A DNA stretch of 64,000 nt from Miscanthus floridulus. Taxonomy: Eukaryota > Streptophyta > Magnoliopsida > Poales > Poaceae. The DNA is taken from assembly GCF_019320115.1 (NCBI RefSeq), contig NC_089594.1, positions 23,491,086-23,555,085 on the forward strand, written 5' to 3'. Positions 22,152-33,204 of the stretch are shown here, piece by piece (positions within the stretch are counted from its first letter, which is position 1; each line of letters begins with the position of its first letter). The notes under the pieces were generated by a model. It was given only the letters and a program-made list of their open reading frames with translations. It had not been told where the DNA came from and made no database searches. Both the position numbers and the translations under genes were made by a program.

Positions 22152-25100
22152 TGTAACACCCTGGTGTTACGATCTCGTTTAGCACCGCGATTTAGGCCTA
22201 AGAAAAATTTTCAAAATGAGTTTCTCGGATTTTTAATTTAAAACATACTTGCTGCGACAAGTGAATCCCGTGTGACTTAGTTTCGTGGACTCAAATAAAC
22301 GCTCAAGATAAATTACGCAGTGCGTAGAAATATTCAGGAATGTCCGACGACGATTCTAGAGAACGTTTTGTTCGGTTAGATTAAGCATGAAAATCAACTT
22401 TTATAAATAAAATAAAATCCATTAATAAATAGAACGATACATATATATATATATAAACTCACGAGTTTATTTTGTTAAGCACGAACTGACGAGAAAGAGA
22501 GCGCAGCAGCTTTGTTTATTTTTTCGGCGTGCACCATACTCGCCTGGCATTACTTTTGATTACTGTCTTGTTCTCATCGTGGCCCTGCAATTCGCTGCAT
22601 TGCAAAGTCTCCTCATCCATCCGCATCCATGCTCTCTGGTTTTTGCTTTGTTTCTCTCTGACTTGATTACTTTTGTCTACATTTGCCGAGTCGCTCCTTG
22701 TTTTTCCTCCCTCACTGCTCGTCTCTGTTTCTCTGATTGCCTGCCTTGCTTGTCTCTGCGGTCGTGGTCTTGTCCATGCCAACCGGCACGCCCTACCGGC
22801 CACGTTGGGTCTGGCCATCCTACCGCCGTGTTTAAAAAGTAACCGAGCCGCACGCGTCTCGTTGCTTGTTCGTTTTGAGCTAGTCTACGAATAATCTTCT
22901 CCTTCTTCCTTCTTAATTTAATTAGCACGCATACACTCTTTATTGTTGATCAGTCCCGTTGGCACGACAAGGACACACTCGAGTCCAAGTCTATCATAAA
23001 TCAACTAGTCCAGTTGACACGTCAAAAGACTACTCAAGTCCATCGCCTGAAATCAAAACACGGTTCACTTGCACCGTCTTACACGTCGGACTGTAGCGCA
23101 CAGGAATACTGTAGCGTGAGAAACACTGCAGCGCGCAGATTCAACGCAGAAACGATGCAGCGTGGAATCACTGTAGCAGCGCGGAATCACTGTAGCTCCG
23201 TGGAAAACACTGTAGTACGCCTTCTTTTGTGCTCCGGCGGCTCAGTTTTTGGCTCCAGTCCATAACGCGCACGATGGTAGGCGGACAAGCTTGCCAGCTT
23301 CTCTTCGTGGCCTATAAAATGCGAGCCCGCACAGTCCAGCAGCTGAGCCTCCGTTCTCCATAGCTCCAGCTCTCTGCTCAATCTCTCGCCTTCCCTGTTC
23401 TGTCCGCAAGCTACACGCGGGTCAAAGTTGACCTTTACTCGTCGGGCGAGGTGAGCAGCTCATGAGCATCCCCTCGCTCTCCTCTCTTTCCCGTGACCTT
23501 CTCCTTGCACCTCTCCTTCCCACCCGAGTTGCCCACAAGCCCCACGAGCTCGGCCATGGCGTTCACGCATGAGCCAAGAAGAACGCTCGTAGCTTTCTCT
23601 CTCTTCCATCCCATGCATGTGTATATGACGCGTGGGACCTAAGCAACATCACATGCAAAAGAACCATGCCAACACCTACGTGAAGACAAAGAATATTCCC
23701 TAATCACGCATTAGTCTTTTTCTATGTGATTAAATTGCGGCCACCTCGCACAACCAAATGCCAAATCCGATTCCATCGATTCTTCTTCTTAAATTCATCT
23801 AAAATCGAACCCTACCTATCCATAAAGTTTCATAATTTTTAGAACGCAGTTGAATTTATGTGAATATTTATTTGTGTCTGTTTGCCGAGTACCGCGAGTT
23901 CAACGCCGACGGAGGGACGTCGATGGATCGTGGAGTCATCGAGAGTGGCTGAAGAAATGGTACTTTTGGAAGCGTGATTGGATTTCTAAGAATTTTGGCT
24001 GTCGTTGATTATTTACATCTATGCATTTGCATCAATACATATCATAATAGGAACAACGGTGGATCGATGGTATCAACTAGAGTAGCTGAAAAGATGGTGC
24101 CAGGAATCATATCACGAAGATGGAATGCTAACTTTTGGTTATATTTTACCCAGGCAAGCCCCGGTGCATAACATCTACTTTTCTGCAGTTTAAATTATAT
24201 TTGTGCATTAAGTTTAAGGAGTTGAATGAAACCCACTTGCATATATATCTTTATTCCTATGAGTCTTACTAGTATGACAGGATCGTGTAGAATGCTATGC
24301 TACAGGACTCCGGTAGAAGTCGAGTAATTGCCTGTCACTCGCGAGAGATAGGAAATATATTATTGGATTACTATCACTTGAAAAATATCAAAATGGTGGA
24401 AAGGAAAATGGTGACCGAGCAGGGATATGGTTTGGGTATTGGTGAGTGTAAGGAGTTGTGTCGCTGTGGACACGGGGCATAGCTTGGTTACACTATTTTT
24501 TCCCTGTCTGGTCGGTTAAGGACTGATCGTTGCATATGACTCTAGGCAGGTCACAGACTTATTATCCCGAGCACATACTTGTGTATGGGCGCTTGGAAGA
24601 CTTATTGCTCTCTTGTCGCGGATTCGGCTCTTTCCGGACCAACTGTTAGGGTTTGTTTTGGTGGAGGAGGTCCTTGCACCGCACTGAGTCCGGGACTCAG
24701 GGGTGGGGGCTTGGAGTCCCAGTTTGGACGGGGACCTGGACACCCGGGACAGGAGAGTGATGGGTTGGTCCTGCTTATACCTGGGGTACAAGCGGGGCGT
24801 GTGTTTTCGGGGTACCCAGCTAGGGGCATTGATTCGTGAATTGCCGGGCTATCCGGTACGGCTTGTCTACGGTTTAGCATCGTAGTAAGAACTGAAGATG
24901 AAAGATGAAAGATGGAAAAGAAAATCTGATTGCTTACCACCTGCTTGAAAGTAGCACAGGTGCTTACATAGAATGGTTAGTTAATGAACCAATGCGGCTT
25001 TTAATAAAAATCGAATATAAGGACGCACGCTTAGTAATGCATCCTACAAATGCAACCCACAAGCCAAATAGCCTTGCAGATCCTTGGAGTCTTTTTTTTC

Positions 25101-25676
25101 CTCCTGTCGGGTAAGTCTTGCTGAGTACAATTGAGTACTCAGAGGGTTTTATTCCCCCTGTTGCAGGTGACAGGTTGATGCTAGAGCTGACCCTTGTGTG
25201 TGGATTCCTCCTGGTGGGCTCAGCGAGGATTTCTTTACGTCGCGATCGTAGTTTTTATTTATAACTCTCACCAAATGTTTTTATAAATGAAAGTTTTATA
25301 ATCTGTTGTAGTAGTTTATATATCAATACTTCATCATATCATTAATAGATGTTTATTTCCGCTATAATTCTGGTCACATATTTAAATTCCGCTGTACATT
25401 AAATTATTTATAACTCTGATAATATAATTACATTCCGCTGTTATACAATAACTATTATACTCTGATGTTGTACTAAAATGGATGTATGAAATGGTTAAAA
25501 ATGATGTAAGCTTTGTTCTCTCATTTATGATCCTGATGGCAAAAATATGGATTTTTGGGTTCTCCCCTAGGGTGTGCCCAATGAAACCGAGTAATTTAGT
25601 GTTCTCCCTCGAGTGCTTAGTGTCTAATGGAAGACAAGCACTCCTGTGAGACATTAGATTAGGTGGTTCTGCCACA
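22152..25676 (+). repeat. 5' LTR of the LARD-like element
   Basis: It begins TGTAACACCCTGGTG and ends GGTTCTGCCACA. TATAAAA at 23313-23319 with a GC-rich flank and CT-rich downstream sequence is the likely transcription start region. The block GAGTACAATTGAGTACTC near 25130, followed by CCCCCTGTTGCAGGTGA, is a small palindrome also found in the solo LTR at 3314-6974. Confidence 0.92.
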
Positions 25677-25678
25677 GG

Positions 25679-25690
25679 TGATATCAGAGC
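25679..25690 (+). other. Primer-binding site
   Basis: TGATATCAGAGC, two bases after the 5' LTR, differs at one position from the usual initiator-Met tRNA primer site of plant retroelements. Confidence 0.8.
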
Positions 25691-26319
25691 ATAAATGAGG
25701 AAATAAAGCTTTCAAATCCTTTTCTAAGCTAAAATTTGACAACCTGTTTTTGCAAAAAGTTAGGACGTTTACATGTGAAGTTATATAAGTAGCCCTATTA
25801 CTATGGTTATGTATCCAGGATAGATGGCACTCTATTGACTTAGATAGGCTTAATCAAGTTTTCTGCAGGTACACTGACTCGAGCATAGTTCGATAGTATC
25901 GACTAGCTACAGGGAGAGAACGTTGTGCCAAAAATATGAGAATGGTTGCCTTATATGCTGGCAACAATGGAAGGACATATAGGACGTGCATTCATGCATA
26001 CCCTGTTTGTGCATTGTAGCGCTCGTATTGCTTGTAGATACACCCTCCATAGGTGTCACGACTGACTCGTTCCTGTTCCATAGTTAGGTCTGCACTGTGG
26101 CTTTGTGTTCCGTGTTCACCCGTGGTTTCACGCCTGTCGTGACCCATGTCTCCCCGTACCCCTTTTCTGCGCTCTTGTCGGACCCTTGTCCTGCAGTCGT
26201 ACTAGTCAGTAATGGCATCGCACGTCGCTCGCCTCGAACACGCGGAATTTGGTCGATTCATCGTAGTGATCTCGTGCGGGAACCCTGGTGAACGGCGCCA
26301 GGACCACTGAGCGCTCTAC

Positions 26320-26330
26320 CTTTATAAGCA
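26320..26330 (+). promoter_or_regulatory. Candidate TATA box for the internal ORF
   Basis: CTTTATAAGC lies about 110 bases before the ATG at 26435 and is followed by a CT-rich leader without upstream ATGs. It suggests the internal ORF can be transcribed on its own. Confidence 0.45.
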
Positions 26331-26434
26331 GAGCCTGACTTAGCTATTGGTATCACCACTCAGCGCACTTTAGCTCGCTTGGCTTTTCCTTGAGCTAGCT
26401 TTTCGCTCATCCTTCCTCACCACCACCGCTAGAA

Positions 26435-27269
26435 ATGGCAGGAGCCTGGGTTAGTAGTTACTGCTTGAACGTTGAGGGTTTTTCCAAAATCCTGCATACC
26501 ACCCTGCAAAAGCTCAGAGTCAAAGATCATCCCGAGTATGAGGGCCATGAGTATGAGGAGCATGGCACCGAGCGGTGTGAGGTTACCGTCTACATTGAGA
26601 AGAGTGAAGAGTTCCCCGACGTCACTAAAGCCTGGAGTGTGACCGCAACCGGGTGTAGCTTCGCCGACACCTATCAGGTTGTGGCCCGTAAAGCCTTGCG
26701 GTACCTCTGCCAGATCTATGAAGAGCCCATTGCCCGTACCCCCATGCGGTTCTTTCCACCTTTGGACAGGAATCGGCGGGCATGGAGGGCTCGCTTGGAG
26801 GCTTTGCAAGGGTGGGATGCGCAAGAGGACAGTCCAACCGTGGTGTCCTTCCACGTACCTGCTTGCTTTGGATGAGTAGTATGACCGGCAAGTCTTGGAG
26901 CTGAGGGCGTGCCTTCAGCGTGCTGAGGAAGCTGAGATCTTCAACAGGATGCTCCAGGTGTAGCTTGCCGAAGCGCATGCCAGCGCTGCAGCTGCTAAGA
27001 GCCGAGAGGCTACCATGGAGGAAGCTCTAAAGGGGGCTGAAGATCGGCATGTCCATCAGCTATGGGTGGCCTATCTTGTCACCAGGGCCGAGCGGAGGAC
27101 GTTGTCTGCTGAAGGGCAGGATGCCCCAATCTTAGAAGGGATCCCTATCCACCCACCAGAGAGAAGAACCGGTGATGCAGCACCACCAGCACCTCCACCC
27201 TCGGAAGTGTCAGAAGTCGAACCCTTGGTTCCTCTCACTCAGCCGTTGCCACGAGAAGATGTAGACTAG
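26435..27269 (+). pseudogene. Internal ORF of the LARD-like element, unknown protein, disrupted
   Basis: The ATG at 26435 opens a 146-residue frame starting MAGAWVSSYC. It contains an acidic segment, a VTATGCSFADTYQVVARKAL block and PMRFFPP. A frame change at about 26850-26870 leads into a second frame that continues LALDE, then TAG (26877), a helical Glu/Ala-rich coiled-coil-like stretch, TAG (26961), and from 27015 a frame ending in a Pro-rich acidic tail (stop after PLPREDVD). It has no gag zinc knuckle, protease or RT motif. I do not recognise a named domain. It may be a captured host sequence or an element-specific accessory protein. The conserved-looking composition and the own TATA box argue that it was once coding. 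Confidence 0.55.
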
Positions 27270-28611
27270 TTGCCTTAGGATGTTGTACCCGTAGTAGTAG
27301 TGTTTTTTGTTGCTGTCCCCCGTATTGTACTCTTGCCGTTGTTGTCGTCCGTAGTTGTTGAGATCGTCCGACCGTAGGTGAATGCTATGCCGTGAATGTG
27401 AGCCTGAATGCCTGTATGTTGTACCTGTATAAGGTCGTTGGAACATGCATTTTAATTATTTCGCTGTGTTTATTACGTTCATTTACTTTAAAGTCCCGTT
27501 AGACGTGCTCCAAGTTTTCAAGGGCGATGTTAAATGAGTTACAAGAGAAGTTGTCACTCAGATACCAGCAGATCAGCCGTGATTGGATAATATAGGACAC
27601 TGTATCGGCTAATTGTGGATGTCCCAACAGAACACTTGAATTTTTTTAAAAAAAACAAATCCGTCGTTGGATTTGAATTCCTTGTCCCTTGTTGTGGAGG
27701 GAAACCTTTGTTGTTGAATTTTTCCCTTGCGATACCCCCTTACTCTATGGTCTATGACCCCACCGCCTTCATGGTGTGTAAGTTGGTAATAGTTGCCTGG
27801 TTAAAAGCTTATGGTGCCGCGACAAAACCAAGGGCTCCCTGTGGAACAGCTGCCACATGTGACGCTGCTCGGCACGCGCTGGTATCGAGGTTTTTGGCCA
27901 AGTACCTTTGCCAAGTTACACCGCCGTACCATTTTGTTTTAAAAATTTTCTCCTTGGAAATGTTCAGGTGTTTAAATAGGAAATCCACAACGGGTCGATG
28001 AATTAGTGTCCTCTCAAAGTAAGCAAGAGGAGGTGGTTTTGGAGGAAGAAAATATGGCATGGTATTAGTCTACATGAAAGACGGACGTGGTCGAGTAAAG
28101 GAAAGAAAAAAAGAGTAGTAAGGAAGGATAGTCTCGAGTAGTAGGGAGTGCTTGTAAAAGCCTGAGTGGATGTCATGTCCTAAGCCCTGTGTTTAGTTGA
28201 CCACGCTATGTATGCCGGGTTATTTCGTTGCATGCCCTGTGAACGCCGTCTGTGTCAGGCCCTTTAGCTTCCCTTTTCTCGCGTGGCCGCAGCATTGTGC
28301 CACACTTGCCGTCCTTGTGCACTGTGCACTTTTCCTTTTCCTGGCGTCCGGTCGGCTCTCTACCCTGCACCGTCGTTTCCCGTACCGGACCCCCCCTCAT
28401 TTCCCCTTCCCTCTCCTTTCTCTCTTCTTTTGGTGACACGACCGCCCGCACGCCTGCCTTGTCGAGCGGACCCCCTCTCCTCTCCTTTATTTCCCACTCT
28501 ACCGCTCGCGCAGGAAGCGCACCATGTCCGATCTTATCTTCACAGCATGAACCGTCTATGCATCCCATCCCCGCCGCATCCGCTTTCGTTGTGATACGCC
28601 CCACCTCCGTT

Positions 28612-29050
28612 CGCCTCTATAAAATACCCTTGGTCCTTATTCTTCTTCTTCATCCCCATTCCCCTCGTATTCAGCGCAGAGCTACAAAATTCTGTCGACG
28701 GCGTGAAGCTAGGTTCGTGAGTCCGAGGTGATGGTGTAATCTGAAGAAAAGAAAGGATCTGGTTTTCGGAGAAGTTCAAGTCTACCTTTGGATAGCTCGA
28801 TTTTAGGGTTCGCGATGTTTTACTTCTCAGTCGACTGTTTTTAGATTTGTTGGTGCTACGCCATGTTTTGGATAATCATTATATTATTGTTTCTCCATTG
28901 TCCTCGTCTATCTCGACTTCTGAATTAAGTCTCGGTTATACCAGGTTGCTCTTAACCATGTATCCCTAGATCCCCGTGTGGTTTAGTGTTCGAAGTCGTG
29001 TAATATTTTGTGTAATCCTTGATCTATGAAATGAGATCGCGTTTTCCTCT
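28612..29050 (+). promoter_or_regulatory. Second promoter-like segment in the LARD interior
   Basis: CTATAAAATACC at about 28617 is followed by a CT-rich leader (CTTATTCTTCTTCTTCATCC) and AT-rich DNA, with no long ORF before the polypurine tract. It resembles a plant promoter and 5' leader without a gene, so an internal non-coding transcript is possible. This is inference from composition only. Confidence 0.3.
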
Positions 29051-29091
29051 CTTCTGGTTCTTGCTTCGAATCTCGGGACGAGATTCTTTTT

Positions 29092-29100
29092 AAGGGGGGT
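29092..29100 (+). other. Polypurine tract
   Basis: AAGGGGGG immediately upstream of the 3' LTR start at 29105 would prime plus-strand synthesis. Confidence 0.75.
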
Positions 29101-29104
29101 TGGT

Positions 29105-32100
29105 TGTAACACCCCTGGTGTTACGATCTCGTTTAGCACCGCGATTTAGGCCTAAGAAAAATTTCTGAAACGAGTTTCTCGGGTTTTTAATTTAAAACGT
29201 ACTTGCTGCGACAAGTGAATCCCGTGTGACTTAGTTTCATGGACTCAAATAAACGCTCAAGATAAATGACGCAGTGCGTAGAAATATTCAGGAATGTCCG
29301 ACGATGATTCTAGAGAACGTTTTGTTCGGTTAGATTAAGCATGAAAATCAACTTTTATAAATAAAATAAAATCCATTAATAAATAGAACGATACATATAT
29401 ATAAACTCACGGGTTTATTTTGTTAAGCATGAACTGACGAGAAAGAGAGCGCAGCAGCTTTGTTTATTTTTTCGGCATGCACCATACTCGCCTGGCATTA
29501 GTTTTGATTACTGTCTTGTTCTCATCATGGCGCTGCAATTCGCTGCATTGCAAAGTCTCCTCATCCATCCGCACCCATGCTCTCTGGTTTTTGCTTTGTT
29601 TCTCTCTGACTTGATTACTTTTGTCTACATTTGCCGAGCCGCTCCTTGTTTTTCCTCCCTCACTGCTCATCTCTGTTTCTCTGATTGCTTGCCTTGCTTG
29701 TCTCTGCGGTCGTGGTCTTGTCCATGCCAACCAGCACGCCCTGCCAGCCACATTGGGCCTGGCCATCCTACCGCCGTGTTTAAAAAGTAACCGAGCCGCA
29801 CGCGTCTCCTTGCTTGTTCGTCTTGAGCTAGTCTACGAATAATCTTCTCCTTCTTCCTTCTTAATTTAATTAGCACGCATACACTCTTTATTGCTGATCA
29901 GTCCCGTTGGCACGACAAGGACACACTCGAGTCCAAGTCTATCATAAATCAACTAGTCCAGTTGACACGTCGAAAGACTACTCAAGTCCATCGCCTGAAA
30001 TCAAAACATGGTTCACTTGCACCGTCTTACACGTCGGGTACTATAGCGCGTAAAGATGGCAACGGGGACCCGATCCCCGATTCCCCGTGGGGAATTCCCC
30101 TATTAGGGGACGGGGATGGAGTCAAATATGCCCCCACGGGGATCTAAACGGGGAGAAAACGTCCCCCGTCGGGTTTGGCGGGGACGGGTCTGGGGGAGCA
30201 TTCCCCGTCCCCGATACCCGCATCCCCGCCCCGTTTATATACAGGCTTTGCTCTCTTTCCTGATGGCCCAACCAGCCCACGAAGGCCCAATGTCTTCTGA
30301 GTATATATAACAGCAATAACCCTAGTTCTACACCTTTGTGATGATTAATATCCTGCTTCTTGCTATTTAGCTATTTTTGGATTATGATTCGTGGTGTACT
30401 CTAATATTGTGTCGATGAACTCATGTGAATGATGATGAATTAACATGAATGGTGATGAACAAATGCGGGGACGGGGATCCCCGACGGGGATTTTTCCCCT
30501 CGCGGGGGCGGGGATGGGGGAGAAATCGTCCCCGTGAGCTTTGGCGGGGACGGGGACGGGGATTTTTTCTCCCCACGGGGACGGGGATGGGGAGGCAACC
30601 TCCGACGGGGAATTCCCCGTTGCCATCTTTAATAGCGCGTAGGAGTACTGTAGCATGAGAAACACTGCAGCGCGCAGAATCAACGCAGAAACGATGCAGC
30701 GTGGAATCACTGTAGCAGCGTGGAAAACACTGTATCTACAACTTCTTTTGTGCTCCGGTGGCTCAGTTTTTGGCTCCAGTCCATAACGCGCACGATGGTA
30801 GGCAGACAAGCTTGCCAGCTTCTCTTCGCGGCCTATAAAATGTGAGCCCGCACAGTCCAGCAGCTGAGCCTCCGTTCTCCATAGCTCTAGCTCTCTGCTC
30901 AATCTCTCGCCTTCCCTGTTCTGTCCGCAAGCTACACGCGGGTCGGAGTTGACCTTTACTCGTCAGGCGAGGTGAGCAGCTCATGAGCATCCCCTCGCTC
31001 TCCTCTCTTTCCCGTGACCTTCTCCTTGCACCTCTCCTTCCCACCTGAGTTGCCCACAAGCCCCACGAGCTCGGCCATGGCATTCACGCATGAGCCAAGA
31101 AGAACGCTCGTAGCTTTCTCTCTCTCTCCCATCCCATGCATGTGTATATGACGCGTGGGCCCTAAGCAACATCACATGCAAAAGAACCATGCCAACACCC
31201 ACGTGAAGACCAAAGAATATTCCCTAATCACGCATTAGTCTTTTTCTGTGTGATTAAATTGCGGCCACCTCACACAACCAAATGCCAAATCCGATTCCAT
31301 CGATTCTTCTTCTCAAATTCATCTAAAATCAAACCCTACCTATCCATAAAGTTTCATAATTTTTGGAACGCAGTTGAATTTATGTGAATATTTATTTGTG
31401 TCTGTTTGCCGAGTACCGCGAGTTCAACGCCGACGGAGGGACGTCGATGGATCGTGGAGTCATCGAGAGTGGCTGGAGAAATGGTACTTTTGGAAGCGTG
31501 ATTGGATTTCTAAGAATTTCGGCTGTCGTTGATTATTTACATCTATGCATTTGCATCAATACATATCATAATAGGAACAACGGTGGATCGATGGTATCAA
31601 CTGGAGTAGCTGAAAAGATGGTGCCAGGAATCATATCACGAAGATGGAATGCTAACTTTTGGTTATATTTTACCCAGGCAAGCCCCGGTGCATAACCTCT
31701 ACTTTTCTGCAGTTTAAATTATATTTGTGCATTAAGTTTAAGGAGTTGAATAAAACCCACTTGCATATATATCTTTATTCCTATGAGTCTTACTAGTATG
31801 ACAGGATCGTGTAGAATGCTATGCTACAGGACTCCGGTAGAAGTCGAGTGATTGCCTGTCACTCGCGAGAGATAGGAAATATATTATTGGATTACTATCA
31901 CTTGAAAAATATCAAAATAGTAGAAAGGAAAATCGTGACCGGACAAGGATATGGTTTGGGTATTGGTGAGTGTAAGGAGTTGTGTCGTCGTGGACACGGG
32001 GCATAGCTTGGTTACACTATTTTTTCCCTGTCTGGTCGGTTAAGCACCGATCGTTGCATATGATTCTAGGCAGGTCACAGACTTATTATCCTAAGCACAT

Positions 32101-33199
32101 ACTTATGTATGGGCGCTTGGAAGACTTGTTGCTCTCTTGTCGCGGATCCGGCTCTTTCTGGACCGACTGTTAGGGTTTGTTTTGGTGGAGGAGGTCCTTG
32201 CACCGCACTGAGTCCGGGACTCAGGGGCGGGGGCTTGGAGTCCCAGTTTGGACGGGGACCTGGACACCCGGGACAGGAGAGTGATGGGTTGGTCCTGCTT
32301 GTGCCTAGGGTACAAGCGGGGCATGTGTTTTCAGGGTACCCAGCTAGGGGCATTGATTCGCAAATCGCCGGGCTATCCGGTACGGCTTGTCTGCGGTTTA
32401 GCATCGTAGTAAGAACTAAAGATGGAAGATGAAAGATGGAAAAGGAAATCTGATTGCTTACCACCTGCTTGAAAGTAGCACATGTGCTTACATAGAATGG
32501 TTAGTTAATGAACCAATGCGGCTTTTAATAAAAATCGAATATATGGACGCACGCTTAGTAATGCATCCTGCAAATGCAACCCACAAGCCAAATAGCCTTG
32601 CAGATCCTTGGAGTCTTTTTCTTTTCTCCTGTCGGGTAAGTCTTGCTGAGTACAATTGAGTACTCAGGGTTTTATTCCCCCTGTTGCAGGTGATAGGTTG
32701 ATGCTAGAGCTGATCCTTGTGTGTGGATTCCTCCTGGTGGGCTCAGCGATGATTCCTTTACGTCGCGATCGTAGTTTTTATTTATAACTCTCACCAAATG
32801 TTTTTATAAATGAAAGTTTCATAATCTGTTGTAGTAGTTTATATATCAATACTTCATCATATCATTAATAGATGTTTATTTCTGCTATAATTCTGGTCAC
32901 ATGTTTAAATTCCGCTGTACATTAAATTATTTATAACTCTGATAATATGATTACATTCCGCTGTTATACAATAACTATTATACTCTGATGTTGTATTAAA
33001 AGGGATGTATGAAATGGTTAAAAATGATGTAAGCTTTGTTCTCTCATTTGTGATCCTGATGGCAAAAATGTGGATTTTTAGGTTCTCCCCTAGGGTGTGC
33101 CCGACGGAACCGAGTAATTTAGTGTTCTCCCTCGAGTGCTTAGTGTCTAATGGAAGACAAGCACTCCTGTGAGGCATTAGATTAGGCGGTTCTGCCACA
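29105..33199 (+). repeat. 3' LTR of the LARD-like element, carrying a hAT MITE
   Basis: It is colinear with 22152-25676 except for the 589-base insertion (581-bp MITE plus one copy of the duplication) at 30051-30639. The TATAAAA is retained at 30834-30840. It ends GGTTCTGCCACA and is followed by GCCGT. Confidence 0.92.
30051..30631. mobile_element. hAT-type MITE, 581 bp, inside the 3' LTR
   Basis: Terminal inverted repeats TAAAGATGGCAACGGGGA and its complement TTCCCCGTTGCCATCTTTA are flanked by the 8-bp duplication ATAGCGCG at 30043-30050 and 30632-30639. It is absent from the 5' LTR at the equivalent point (about 23094). Both halves are filled with GGGGACGGGGAT-like G-rich repeats that can pair with each other. 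No transposase is encoded. Confidence 0.95.
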
Positions 33200-33204
33200 G
33201 CCGT

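Larger units (their letters stand above)
22152..33199 (+). mobile_element. Non-autonomous LTR retrotransposon, LARD-like, 11 kb
   Basis: Two long LTRs (3525 bp, and 4095 bp including an inserted hAT MITE) starting TGTAACACC and ending CTGCCACA enclose a 3.43-kb internal region, with perfect 5-bp duplications GCCGT. The internal region has a primer-binding site and a polypurine tract but no gag, protease, RT or integrase, so the element depends on proteins from another copy. Long LTRs with a protein-poor 3.4-kb interior match the LARD description in grasses. TGTAACAC ends, an initiator-Met-like primer site and long LTRs suggest a Del/Tekay partner (inference). In the first 180 bases I count about nine LTR-LTR differences, so it is not a very recent insertion. 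Confidence 0.9.

Noticed and set aside
22680..23890. TTTGCCGAGT motifs inside the LARD LTR as CACTA ends
   Set aside because: They occur as isolated single copies, without the paired arrays or terminal repeats of CACTA elements.
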